Position numbers and translations under genes: made by a program
Shown: positions 35,620 to 46,349 of the stretch, piece after piece
Numbering within the stretch: the stretch's first letter is position 1
How the letters are laid out: every line of letters starts with the position of its first letter
The notes under the pieces: generated by a model
The model's input: the letters and a program-made list of their open reading frames with translations, nothing else
What the model was told of the DNA's origin: nothing
Database searches by the model: none
NCBI GenBank assembly: GCA_026545765.1
Contig: CM048839.1
Span: 55,987,177 to 56,051,176, forward strand
Direction of reading: 5' to 3'
Length of the DNA stretch: 64,000 bases
DNA from: Plantago major
Lineage: Eukaryota > Streptophyta > Magnoliopsida > Lamiales > Plantaginaceae

Positions 35620-36164
35620 ATGTCTTCATCTAATGCTCAAAATGTTGGTTCACCTATTGATGCAAATGCTAATGCATCGCATGTAGCTATCGCTAAGAGT
35701 AACAATCGATAAGGACTCGGATCACACAGATCCTAATACCCATACCATCTGCTTCTCATGACACACCTACCTCGTGTTCTATTAAGAACATACTAAAGGG
35801 TGCTAATTACATCAATCGGAGTCGTGATATGGCACTATCTCTGTCGATCATGAAAAAGCTAGGCTTTGTCGATGGCACCTATAATAGGCCAGATCTGGAA
35901 AGTCCTCTCTATCTCCCATGGCTAAGATGCAACAATCTCATATTGTCATGGCTTCACAGTTCCATCATAGAAAAAATAAGAGGTAAAATAGCTCAAAGTG
36001 TTTATGCTAAAGATGTATGGAACAAGCTGGAAGCTAGGTACTCTCAAACTGATAATGTGCGCATCTATGAGCTTCAATTAGCATTAAGTCAGTTTGTTCA
36101 AGGCTCGCTAGAAGATTTAAATCACTCTTTGTGTTTCATATCAAGGATTTCTCTCACATTTTAG
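35620..36164 (+). pseudogene. copia gag, truncated by internal deletion
   Basis: ATG 35620 (MSSSNAQNVGSPIDANANAS) is followed after a shift by the capsid-like stretch at 35829 (MKKLGFVDGTYNRPD, then WLRCNNLILSWLHSS, KDVWNKLEARYSQ, IYELQLALSQF), the UBN2-type gag domain of copia elements. Shortly after 36110 the sequence jumps into FHIKDFSHILASNKA of the protease/pre-integrase region, so the zinc knuckle and catalytic protease motif are absent. Confidence 0.8.
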
Positions 36165-36862
36165 CATCAAATAAAGCCTCTACATCTGTTGTTTATTTTC
36201 CTTATCCAATCAATAAGACTCAATCAACTATTCATGCTATTACACTGCTCACTTCCAGTCAGCTATGGCATTCAAGACTTGGTCATCCATCCTATCAAAG
36301 GATGAAATTAATAGACTGATGTAATGTAGATAGTCATGACATTAGTGATTGTACCATTTGTTTAGAAGCTAAACAGAGGAAACTCACTTTTCCTGTTAGC
36401 AAATCTGTAACAACTTCTATCTTTTCTTTAATACATGTTGATGTTTGGGGGCCATATTCAGTTTCTTCTATTAATGGTCACATATACTTTCTTACTATTG
36501 TGGATGATTATTCCAAATTTACTTGGGTACACTTACTCACAAACAAGTAAGAAGTACAGACTATCTTGTTGAATTTTATCATACTTATAGACACACAATA
36601 TCACACAAGAATCAAAATACTCAGATCTGACAATGGCTCAGAATTTCTTGTGCTCACTTCAAAGTTACAAGCATTAGGCATTATTCATCAAACAAGTTAT
36701 GTTTATACACCACAACAAAATGGTGTAGTAGAGCACAAACATCAACACTTGCTTAATGTAGCAAGAGCTCTTATTTTTCAATCTTTTGTTCCACTTAAGT
36801 TTTGGGGATATGTTGTTTTAACAGCTGCATATCTTATTAATAGATTCCTTCACCACTTCTAA
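36165..36862 (+). pseudogene. copia integrase remnant
   Basis: The pre-integrase box SSQLWHSRLGHPSYQRMKL (to 36319) is followed after stops by HVDVWGPYS (first Asp), [22 protein letters not shown] (second Asp) and [13 protein letters not shown] (Glu). All three catalytic acidic residues are still visible, but an in-frame TGA near 36318 and a TAA near 36549 break the protein. It continues weakly to about 37020. Confidence 0.82.
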
Positions 36863-37559
36863 ATAATGAATGTCCATTCACCAGGTTTTATGGTCATCAG
36901 CCTGATTATTCTAATCTCAAAATTTTTGGTTCACTATGTTATGCTTCTACTCATGCTCATCAACGCACAAAATTTGATCCTGATCACCTCAGATTTTTTA
37001 TAGGTATCCTCACATACTAAATGTTATAGATTGTATAACATACACACTCATAATTAAGACTCTTATATCAAAATATGTTCATTTTATTGAACAAGTTTTT
37101 CCATATTCACAAGTTTATGTTCCTTATATTCCTGTACCTAATGTTTGTTCTGATGATATATTTCTTGATTCGCATTCTCCCATACTCTCTACTGATAATA
37201 ATTCTAATTCATCTTCCATACATTCTGATTTATCTACTGATCATCATAGTCCCATATCTCCAGCTTCATTTGGTACTAATGATACAGTTTCATCATATCA
37301 GTCTCATTCACATGCTCATTCACATTCTAATGATTCCACAGATAAGTTGCACCTGATATTACAACTGATGTGCCTGTACTTAGGAAATCTACAAGAAGAG
37401 CTGTTCCACTTATCTAATTAAAAGATTATTATCATAATATCTCTCACAAGCATAGGTCTGCACATCCTATTTCTAATTACATCTCTTACACTCATTTGCC
37501 ACAGTCAGCTCATGTTTATGCTTTAAATCTCATCTCTAATCCTGAACCTTCATGTTATT

Positions 37560-38273
37560 CTCAAGCTATTCAATCTTTTGAATGGAGAGAAGCTATTAAA
37601 GCTGAACTTCCTTCAGGCCACTAGCCTATAGGATGTAAATATGTTTTCAAGTTGAAATTGAAGTCTGATGGCTCTATAGACAAGTACAAAGCCAGATTAG
37701 TGGCTAAAGGGTACTCTCAGAGATTTGTATATGACTATTTTGAGACTTTTAGTCCAGTTGCCAAGCTTACTACTGTCAGAACATTCTTAGCAATTGTTGC
37801 AGCTCATGGTTGGGATTGTGAACAAATGGATGTTCACAATGCTTTGCTTAATGGTGATTTAGATGAAGATATCTACATGGACATACCACCTGGAAACTTG
37901 TTTCAGGGGGGTAATTAATAAAGATTCATCTAATTTATCTGCTCATATTTCCATAAATATTCACAAACATTCATCTGATTCTTCTAAACTAGTGTTTAAA
38001 CTTCACAAGTCTCTTTATGGATTGAAACAAGCATCCAGGCAATGGAATTATAAGTTTTCTAAAACTTTACAAGAGCTTAATTTCATTCAATCCAAATCCG
38101 ATTATTCATTATTCACAAAAACTTGTTCTCAGGGATTTGTTAGATTATTAGTATATGTTGATGATATACTAATTACAGGATCAAACTCTGAACATGTTAT
38201 AGAAGTTAAAAGGATGTTACATAAACAATTCAAAATAAGAGATTTAAAAAGCTTAAATATTTTTAGGTCTTGA
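37560..38273 (+). pseudogene. copia reverse transcriptase remnant
   Basis: Lead-in WREAIKAELPSG at about 37583, [31 protein letters not shown], then [16 protein letters not shown]. After a +1 shift at about 37905 comes LHKSLYGLKQASRQWNYK and YVDD at residues 98-101 of the second segment. The catalytic box is intact and the frame is broken. Confidence 0.85.
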
Positions 38274-38328
38274 AATAACAAGGAACTCTCAAGGCATTCA
38301 CATTTGTCAGAGAAAGTATGTTCTGGAA

Positions 38329-39099
38329 ATGCTTTCAGAAACAGGTCTAACAGATTGTAAACCAGTTGTAAATCCTATGGAAGTAAATCTCACAGAAACA
38401 GGTCTAACAAATTGTAAACCAGTTGTGAATCCTATGGAAGTAAATCTCAAATTCACTGTCACTGACATAGATATATTAGAAGATCCATCTGTTTACAGAA
38501 CCTTGACAGGAAAGCTTATCTATCTCAATATAACCAGGCCTGATATTTCATATGTTGTAGGCATATTGAGTCAATTCATGGATAAGCCTTCCAAGAATCA
38601 TTTAAGTGCAGTTTACAGGAATCTTCTTTTCAGCTCACAATGAAATGATTTTGACTTCTTATAGTGACTCAGATTGGGCTTCTTGTTCAGATACAAGAAG
38701 GTCCATTTCTGGATATTGTATGTTCTTAGGTTCTTCACTCATTAGTTGGAGAAGTAAAAAAGCAAACCATAGTGAGTAGATCATCGTGTGAAGCAGAGTA
38801 TAGAGCATTGTCATTTGCTACTTGTGAAGTGATATGGTTGCTTTCTTTACTTAAAGAGTTTAATATAGAATTCAAGAATCCTGTCACATTGTACTGTGAC
38901 AATCAATCTGTATCCCATTTTTCATGAACGAACAAAGCACTTCGAAATTGATTGTCATTTTGTTAGGGACAAAGTGTTAGATGGCACAATTCAAGTTTTA
39001 TATGTCTCTACTAAAGAACAACTTGCAGACATCTTTACTAAATCATTGACACAAGCAGATATTACACGATTAATGTCTAAGATGAGCATAACCAATATA
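38329..39099 (+). pseudogene. copia RT tail and RNase H with internal tandem duplication
   Basis: A 57-nt unit (ETGLTDCKPVVNPMEVNLT) is duplicated at 38338-38451. Then come [31 protein letters not shown] sequence, a shifted [13 protein letters not shown] stretch near 38780 and the RNase H end ERTKHFEIDCHFVRDKVLDG with EQLADIFTKSLT. The frame breaks near 38640 and 38765. It ran through to 39099, where a Cassandra LTR begins. Confidence 0.8.
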
Positions 39100-39410
39100 T
39101 GTAACGTCCCAAAGTTTCAAATCAAGTCCACAGAGCTTAAAGGGATTGAGAATGCTACTCATACCAACAAGGTGTACCTTTCTTTTCGGGAATCCATCCA
39201 TATAAACTCCAGAGTTAAGCGTGCTTGGTCTTGAGCAATCTTAGGATGGGTGACCAACTGGGAAGTCTCCTGCTCATGCACGCAGTGAGGACAAAGTGCG
39301 GAAAGGACATGTGTACAAGGGGATCAAAGATATCACCCGAGAGTCATTTATGAGAATCAAGGCACACCCAAAGTGGTCGGGCTTTGCCGATTAGTGGTCG
39401 GGTCGTTACA
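39100..39410 (+). mobile_element. Cassandra-type solo LTR with 5S-rRNA-like segment
   Basis: 311 bp from TGTAACGTCCC to GGGTCGTTACA. Positions about 39205-39275 resemble 5S rRNA: AGTTAAGCGTGCTTGG, then AGGATGGGTGACC and CTGGGAAGTC, the internal polymerase III control region. Cassandra is the known plant TRIM family whose LTRs carry 5S-like sequence. It is inserted between the copia RNase H and 3' LTR. Flanks are AT-rich (ATATA before, ATATA two bases after), so the TSD is uncertain. Confidence 0.82.
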
Positions 39411-39436
39411 AAATATATGCTCATCTTACGGCGGAG

Positions 39437-39832
39437 TATCAAAGAAATAGAAGAAGCTATGAAGAAGAAGAAGAAAACCAATGCCTGCAGAATCAAATAG
39501 CTACCATATGCAGCCGGGAAGATGATGATGTCATGGACAGCATAATGCAGTTTGGACTTGGAGTATGGTGATAGTTAGTATGTTAGTAGAAAGGTTAGAA
39601 GGTTAGTAGTTTGTTAGGAGGTTATAGTTTCCCGCCCAAATTTGTTACAAACTAGAGGGTAGTTTAGTCCTCTTAGTTTAGCTCATTTTGTGTATAAATA
39701 GTAGTGTTTCTAGCTCATTTGTACTAATTCCATTGCACTGCATTTCATTCTCAATATACATCAGTTTTATTTAGCTTGTTATCTCACCAATGGTGAGTTT
39801 CTTTTCTTCCGCTTCATCTGCGTACTTTGTTA
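39437..39832 (+). repeat. 3' LTR of the defective copia element
   Basis: 396 bp from TATCAAAGAAATAG to CTTTGTTA, matching 34765-35156. The preceding purine-rich ACGGCGGAG is the decayed polypurine tract. Confidence 0.88.
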
Positions 39833-40074
39833 CATAGCACCTTCAAGTAAGAGTGTTCAAGACTTTGCACAATTTGAAAATTGTTGGGAAATTGATTGTT
39901 TATGAGGTAGCCAATTGTGGTTAAAAGATCCACCAAGAGACCCCAGAAATTAAACTCATCAGTTAAATGTGAAAGTGCAATTAATTTTGAGAAATTATTT
40001 ACATAAGTTTCACCTCTCGATTTTATGCGTGTTTTTATTTCACAGAAGTGGGTTGCACTGAGATACCAAAGCTA
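39833..40074 (-). pseudogene. upstream part of the split host-like exon
   Basis: On the minus strand, 40074 to 39833 is open for about 80 codons (includes YLSATHFCEIKTRIKSRG, ALSHLTDEFNFWGLLVDLL and NNFQIVQSLEHSYLKVL). A TTGATTAG just upstream could be a splice acceptor. It joins in frame to 34764-34675 once copia and one CATAG are removed, giving a 105-110-codon open exon with a natural stop. The protein family was not recognised. No upstream exon was found, so this may be a truncated pseudogene. Confidence 0.5.
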
Positions 40075-40523
40075 ATCAATTATAGGTGATGATAAATTCA
40101 CTCAAATGTGCTAGTTTGGACATGTTAATGTCCCACGTTGAAAAAAGAGTGAAGGAAGAAAGTAGCATAAAATGATACTTGTTTATACTTGTATTCAAAA
40201 TGTGTGTGTTACGGTCATGAAAACTCTCTCCAGGTGCGTGTAGGGGTGATGCAAATTTAAGACCTGGATTTGAGCTAGATTTAAATGCCTGGCCGAGTAA
40301 GTACAAAGTGCATAGGATACGTGAGCCACTTTTTACCCAATCATTTTCCTTCTAATGTTTTGATTAATGAGAATCAAAACAGAGTTTAATTTTCAAAATT
40401 TAAACACCCACCAACTGTTATTTTTTCGAAAATATTACTATTGCAATCATAGTACATTAAATCTACTAATAATATATCATTCATATCTAAATCATTACAA
40501 AATAATCACTCAACATATCACAA

Positions 40524-40686
40524 AATTCGTATGTTTCCTGGCCGGGTATAGAAGTTGAGGCTCCTAGTCTAGTTTTGGTTTTGAGTGATTTCGTTCCTGA
40601 TGTATTTAGTTTGGACCATGTACTACTGGTTTGTTCTGAGGCTTTTTTTTTTTAAATCTGAATAAACTTTTAAATTATTAAAAAAA
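40524..40686 (+). mobile_element. 5'-truncated LINE (L1-like) 3' tail
   Basis: 163 bp ending in AATAAACTTTTAAATTATTA and a poly-A run. It is flanked by 20-bp direct repeats AATCACTCAACATAT(C/T)ACAA at 40504-40523 and 40687-40706 (one mismatch). Long TSDs plus a 3' A tail are the signature of target-primed reverse transcription. The body TTTTGGTTTTGAGTGATTTC is typical of LINE 3' UTRs. No coding sequence is left. Confidence 0.75.
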
Positions 40687-40942
40687 AATCACTCAACATA
40701 TTACAATTAGCATACACTAAAACACAATCCTGATTTTCGACGCGAATCGAACCATAACCACTGACACCTCAATCTAAACAATTTTGCTAGAGCTCATTGG
40801 CCACCAAATGCTATTATTGACTGCTTTTTATTGATGTGATTTACAACAACATTGCGGAACAGTTTCTTTTGGCTTCTCAATGTTGTAGATCCTTCAGACA
40901 TTATCTCATTTGTGCATTCTCTTATGCACTTCATACTTAGTA

Positions 40943-41239
40943 CTTCCTACTCCCGGTTCTATATTTTCCATTTCAATTTTCGTCAAAAATAAAAAAAAGT
41001 TTAAGGTTGAATATTTTCTTTAAATAAGAAAATAATATAGAATCAATAAAAATTGATAGTGAAATAATCAAATGGAAAGTTAAATATTATTTGAATGAAA
41101 AAAAGAATAAAGATGTATAAAAAAATAGATAGTGGTTCGTAAAATGAAATAAGTATATGGTTTATTTTGAAAAAATGAAATGAGAAATTTTGAGTGGCAC
41201 AATAAAAATTGCAAAATGCAAAACTTGTGACGGGTAGTA
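40943..41239. mobile_element. Stowaway-like MITE, degenerate
   Basis: About 297 bp bounded by TA. The left end CTTCCTACTCCCGGTTC and the right end (reverse complement CTACTACCCGTCACAAG) are variants of the CTCCCTCCGTCCC terminus of Stowaway (Tc1/mariner) MITEs. AT-rich and non-coding inside. Confidence 0.55.
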
Positions 41240-41622
41240 GTAGCTTTTTAGAGTTCTACACCGCTGCGGCTTGCATGAGCTTCTACTGTTGCTTCAAGTA
41301 GTTTGTGGTTTGGACTTTGGACATTATACTTTGAGAGTTGATTGTCCAAGTAAGCAAGCCTGTAGCTTAAGCTTATGGAGGCAGACAAAATCTGCTTAAC
41401 AGCAATCGGTCAATAGTGTAACCTCAGTTACATCTTGCATCAAACATATTCATCAAGAGCGTCAATCCTGTTAGAAGCAACATCCTGTATTCGTCTTAAA
41501 TACCAGATATTAGTTGCTTGTACCATTCTTACGAGCATTCTTTTTAATATAAAAATTATTATAACTTCAAAGCGTTTACAAAAGCATAAAAAATGCTCTT
41601 TTTTAGTTAATTTTTAAACCTA

Positions 41623-41730
41623 ACACTTCCGTTCCCAAAAAGTTAGTTTGTATTTTATTTTTACTGATTAACCAACTTTAATTTTGACTAAATACTAATT
41701 TTAAATTATAAGTAATATTTTGGACGGAGG
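41623..41730. mobile_element. short Stowaway-like MITE
   Basis: 108 bp between TA dinucleotides. Left ACACTTCCGTTCCCAAAA pairs with right TTTTGGACGGAGG. The interior is AT-rich. Confidence 0.55.
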
Positions 41731-41734
41731 TAGA

Positions 41735-42400
41735 ATGCCGATTAATTCTGCCGTTCACTGCCACACTAGTGTCGGCTAAAAAATTAACTATGTACCAATG
41801 GCGACATTAAACAAAGCTAATTGTGATATAATGTTAACAACATGAAATCGTCAAAGCTGGATCTAGAATTATCCAACTAATTGCATGTTTGTGCTGCAGA
41901 TGTCAAATAAATTTATTATTTTAGAAAATGATATTCACTTTCATTGGATCGTATAAGCCAAAGATAAGACAAATTAATTAATCTAGCCTAGTGAATGTCT
42001 TTGTCCACATGCAAATAATTATGCAGGTTAGTGAGAGTTGCCGTAAAGTATTGGCCACCATACTGTAGGTTCACACATTGGCATGAATCAATATATACAT
42101 CGTCGATATATATGACACAAGTCTTTTTAATAATACGTTCAAATAATACCAAATGAACACCTGCCCCTAGAAATATAATATAGTTAAAGGGTCAAGGATT
42201 TAAAATGCAACTTATACCTTTCTTTTTTAAAATTTTAAAATTTAGTGTGCCTGCTCAGAATCGATCTTAAGGATGAGTGACCAAAGTATCCGTACGCATA
42301 ACGGTGATTTATAAAGTGCATGGAAATACATGTTATTATAATGTCGCCATCATATACCGTAGTCTACGAAAGAATCGCGCCACCAAAAGGGATTTTACTT
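41735..42400. other. intergenic, no gene recognised
   Basis: AT-rich sequence with no supported ORF, repeat terminus or RNA gene. Confidence 0.4.
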
Positions 42401-42406
42401 ATATTG

Positions 42407-42438
42407 TTTTTTTTTTTTTTTTTTTTGAGAAATCATAC

Positions 42439-42510
<72 letters not shown>
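42407..42510. repeat. poly-T, then (GT)n(AT)n(AC)n microsatellite
   Basis: Twenty T at 42407-42426, then (GT)11 at 42439-42460, (AT)21 at 42461-42502 and (AC)4 at 42503-42510. The compound repeat is self-complementary around its AT core. Confidence 0.95.
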
Positions 42511-42511
<1 letters not shown>

Positions 42512-42784
42512 TACGTCGACAACGTCTCGTAATCTTAGATTAATTAGATACACCCTGCAGTAATATGCTGTTAGTTGCTAATAAATTTATTAACATTTCC
42601 AAGTAGGCGAAATTAGAAAGTAGTATAAGGTTAGGAGAAAAAATTGATTAAGATACAATCCACTTTTTTGTTGTTCATTTTTGGTACAATATTGTCAAAT
42701 GAGTGGTTATAATTGATTATTGACAAATATGAAGAGAAAATTCATTATGAAGATATTAATTGAGTTGGAGTAAAAGCAGAATGT

Positions 42785-42985
42785 AACTGTAGACATATAT
42801 CAATATTCTTCCAGACATATGTCAGTGCCAATACATATAATATATATATATGTAGCATTAACGGACATGTTTAGAATCTGACACTTTAGACACATAACAG
42901 TACTCTTTCAGACAAATGTCAGTGCTGGTACTGACATATGTTCGTGGTATATGGACATGTTCATAATCTGCACCTGTAGACTTGT
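42785..42985. repeat. imperfect ~100-bp tandem duplication
   Basis: Two adjacent units share AGACAnATnnCAnTATTCTTnCAGACAnATGTCAGTGC and ACGGACATGTTTAGAATCTG / ATGGACATGTTCATAATCTG. The second unit starts near 42890. Non-coding. Confidence 0.65.
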
Positions 42986-43493
42986 TATCAACATATTAAA
43001 CATGAAGTATGAAGCTTTGCATCAACAAAACATTATGGACAAAGTGAAAAGTTATAGGAAATGTGAAATATATTAATAAATGATTTTATTAACTTAGTTT
43101 TGGTAAGTTTAATTTGTAAATTTTAGACTCAACGGTATAAATGGAAGATCAATCATAACTTTGTAATAAAATCAGTAAAATTTATTTGTATAGTATTCAA
43201 TCAATAAAAAGTTGTGAAGTTGTAATTCCTACAACTATCACCACCAAGTATTAGCAACGAACTTGAACAAATCTCCACATCCAATTTGAACTACTTATGT
43301 CTAACGAGAAATAATTGCAAGCATGTGTTTAAATGTATGATGCATCTGAATTAAATATAGTAACTGAGACTTTTCTTGTCAAATAATATCAAGGCATGGC
43401 CATTAATATCTTAAATGCAACTATGATCTAGGCCTCTAGGGCTAATATTGGAAGAGTCTAATCAAATGTAATTCTACTTATTTGAAAGTTAAG

Positions 43494-43495
<2 letters not shown>

Positions 43496-43570
<75 letters not shown>
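43496..43570. repeat. (TA)n microsatellite
   Basis: 75 bases of alternating AT, just left of the AT-rich repeat array. Self-complementary and likely length-polymorphic. Confidence 0.97.
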
Positions 43571-43572
<2 letters not shown>

Positions 43573-44026
43573 ATGTGAGTAAAGAGCCATGCCACATAGG
43601 CAAAATATGATTTGGCATGTCTTCTTGAATTTCATGGAGTTTCATTCATAAAACTAAAGCAAGAAGAAAAAAAAGTAATTTAGTAATGTACTATTTATTT
43701 TTAGTATGTTAACTGTATATATAATTTTTATTAAATCACATATAACTTTATATGTAAAACTCTGAAAAATATTTTGAATATATATTTGGATTCATCGCGA
43801 CAAGACGAATCCATAGAAACCAATATTATATATTATTATTAATGAAACAAATTATTTATATATTAAAATAACATATCAATTTGTTAAATAATATCTATTG
43901 GTTTTGTAAATTCTAAATTTTAAAAATAATCTATGGAACATTATATTCTTCACAATGCAATGCACCTTATAATTTCCACTATTTATAATTTTAGTATGTT
44001 GACAACATATATAGTTTTTATTAAAT

Positions 44027-45215
44027 TGATGCGCTCAAAATTAATACTTGTAAAATAACACAAGTAGTAAAGCGGTTGTCGTAGTACGACAATGCTTTAA
44101 CCACAGTGTCGTTCTTCGAGGAATTGATTAAGCTAGTTCTAAGGTGTAGGCTCAAGGTGTGAGTTGTAAACAGATAGTGTGGGTAAGGTTGATACTTCAA
44201 AACCCTACAACAAATTACAATTACAAGACAATGTAATACCTAGATCATGCAATTTCTACAATTAAAACGAAGCAAGCGGATCTTTCAAAAGTGCTGACGC
44301 GATATAGCTAATGGTACACTGTCCGCGAATGCAACACTTTGCTATTGCAAAATCGAACCAGATACAAATTATAAGTACGTATGAGTTACGGCAAAAAGCT
44401 TGTCACTAGCTATGCCCTCATCCGGATATATACTAATTAGTGGTAAAGACTGATGCAAGCTCACAACGATCAAGCATGCGTTCAACGGTCAGATAGCAAT
44501 ATGTCACGATACAAGTTATTAACAACAACCGCCTAACTCGTACTATTGTATACCTGGGTGCCTATTGGTCTCTGCGATCGTCAGAAAGATCAATAATGCT
44601 TCTTCGAATTAAAAGAGAGATCGAAATCTCTAAGTGTTTACAATGCTTGGAATTGAAAATATGAAAGTAGAAGTAATGAAGATATATCCAATTGACTGAT
44701 ACAAGGGTCCTATTTATAGATTAAGGAGGAAGAAACTAGAAATCATGGGAAAAAAACTGCTAGAAAACCGTAGGTTTGATTCTCACAACCGAGCTCATCA
44801 TGTGAGGGAATCTTGCTCCATTTCACCGCTGTCCACCCTTTCCGCTTCTTTCCTGCTTTATCAGACTGTGAGACTCCTTGTTGCAGGAGCTCACCGCGGT
44901 GAGCCTTGTGCTCGGGAAAATCAGCATTTTTCCACTTTCTCCTATTTTCTCTCCCTTTTCCAACCTCCATGTCACATCTCTTGGAGTAGTGGCCCACTAA
45001 CTTGGCCTTGTGGTGCTTCTAGAAGGTTTTGAAGTCTTCTTTGCACTTTGGTCTTCCATTCCCTTGCCAATGACGCTAAGACACCTAAAAAAGCACAAAA
45101 ACACACAAAAAACCCAAACGTGACATGGAAAAAAAAAAAACTAAATAAAGGCTAAAAGACGCCACAAAATACGCAAAAAAGGTACTAAATGAGTCGTTAA
45201 AATATCGACTCATCA
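44027..45215 (-). mobile_element. solo Ty3/gypsy LTR (TSD TAAAT)
   Basis: 1,189 bp. On the minus strand it begins TGATGAGTCGATATTTTAAC and ends GAGCGCATCA, flanked by TAAAT at 44022-44026 and 45216-45220. Its start is closely similar in style to the LTR of the gag-only gypsy element (TGATGAGACTATAAT, then CATTTGGTCCTTTTTAGCG), so they are probably related families. No internal domain remains, so it arose by LTR-LTR recombination. It carries one TCACCGCGGTGA palindrome at 44891-44902. Confidence 0.88.
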
Positions 45216-45481
45216 TAAATCTCATATAAATTTTATTTACAAAACTTCGAAAAATATTTTGAATATATATTTGGATTCACCACGACAAGACGAATCCATA
45301 GACACCAATTATGAATATTACTATTAATTAAATATTTTGTTCATTAAAATAAAATATAAATTTATTAAATGATATATATTGGCTGTGTAAATTAAAATTT
45401 GGAAAATAAACTATGGAACATTTTCACTGTTTATTTTTAGTATTTTGGCGGCATAGTGTATAGATTTTATTAAATCTAATA

Positions 45482-45720
45482 CTCCATCCTTCCCGGTTTC
45501 ATCTTCCCGCGAGCTCGGGCACAAAATTTAAGAGAAAAGTGAATAAAGTAGGAGAGATGGTGATAAAATAGGAAAGAAAGTGAATAACGTATGAGAAATA
45601 ATGAAGAAACTATGAGAGATAGTGTCTAAAGTATGAGAGATTTTCCATTTAAGGGATGGGAAAATGAAGTTGGGACAGTCCAAAACGGAATGCGGGAAGA
45701 TGAAATTGGGACGGAGGGAG
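45482..45720. mobile_element. Stowaway MITE
   Basis: 239 bp bounded by TA on both sides. Left CTCCATCCTTCCCGGTTTCATCTTCCCG and right reverse complement CTCCCTCCGTCCCAATTTCA are canonical Stowaway termini. The interior is purine-rich (GAGAGATGGTGATAAAATAG). Non-coding. Confidence 0.88.
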
Positions 45721-46349
45721 TATGAGTTTATCTACAAAACTTCGAAAATTATTTTTAATTATCTAAATAAATAATTTATTTATTAAGATAAATATAAATC
45801 TATTAAATGAAATCTATTGGTTGTATACATTTATATGAATTTATCTACAAAACTCTGAAAAATATTTAATCATATATCCAACAATAAAAGTAATTATTGA
45901 TAATATTAATCATAGTTATAGTTGATTAAAAGATTTTAACTAGACAGAGAGAAATCATTTTTTCTGAAGTTGAAGACATGGTACATACAAAGTTAATGAG
46001 TGAAATCATACAAATATTATAGTTATATTATTACAGAGTATATCAATTATTCATATTTATGACGGAGTTATATTACATAAAATATATGATGGGCCATTTT
46101 TTATTTTGTAGGGAGGCTGAGATGAAATAAATTTTAAGATGGACACTCAACAGTTTTTGTTAACTGCATACAAAAAGTATAATAAAATATCAAGATAAGA
46201 TTTATTTTTTTGAAAACATTAATTTTTTTAAATCAATAACTACTCAAAAAATAAAAAGAGCATAAAAGATACTCTTGCAAGAGTCAGGGACACTGTTGAA
46301 CACATGCTGGCCTATATCTACATTGGTATTCCATTATTTTACTTTTAAA

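Larger units (their letters stand above)
34765..39832 (+). mobile_element. defective Ty1/copia element with non-TGCA LTR ends (TSD CATAG)
   Basis: 392- and 396-bp LTRs flanked by CATAG (34760-34764 and 39833-39837), a perfect primer site, then gag, partial integrase, RT and RNase H in copia order. A deletion has fused the middle of gag to the pre-integrase region, so the nucleocapsid knuckle and most of protease are gone. Pol has several stops and shifts. A Cassandra LTR lies between RNase H and the 3' LTR. It is inserted in opposite orientation in a host-like exon. Confidence 0.9.
43690..45900. repeat. AT-rich tandem array, interrupted by a solo LTR and a MITE
   Basis: Recurring blocks ACAAAACT(T/C)(C/T)GAAAAATATTTTGAATATATATTTGGATTCA(T/C)C..GACAAGACGAATCCATAGA are found at about 43755 and 45240, with shorter copies of their first part at 45732 and 45848. 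Each is followed by AATCTATTGG-like and CTATGGAACATT-like blocks. The unit is about 310-320 bp. The second unit is split at 44027 by a solo gypsy LTR and the third at 45482 by a Stowaway MITE. Confidence 0.65.

Noticed and set aside
39205..39275. Functional 5S rRNA gene
   Set aside because: Only the internal control region is similar. The flanks are Cassandra LTR sequence and there is no tandem array, so it was annotated as part of the LTR.
42277..42543. 88-aa and 70-aa frames with Cys/Val and Ile/Tyr repeats
   Set aside because: Translation of the poly-T and (GT)n(AT)n microsatellite, not protein coding.
44743..45032. Overlapping 84-aa and 95-aa frames on opposite strands
   Set aside because: Both lie wholly inside the solo gypsy LTR with TSD TAAAT, and no domain is seen.
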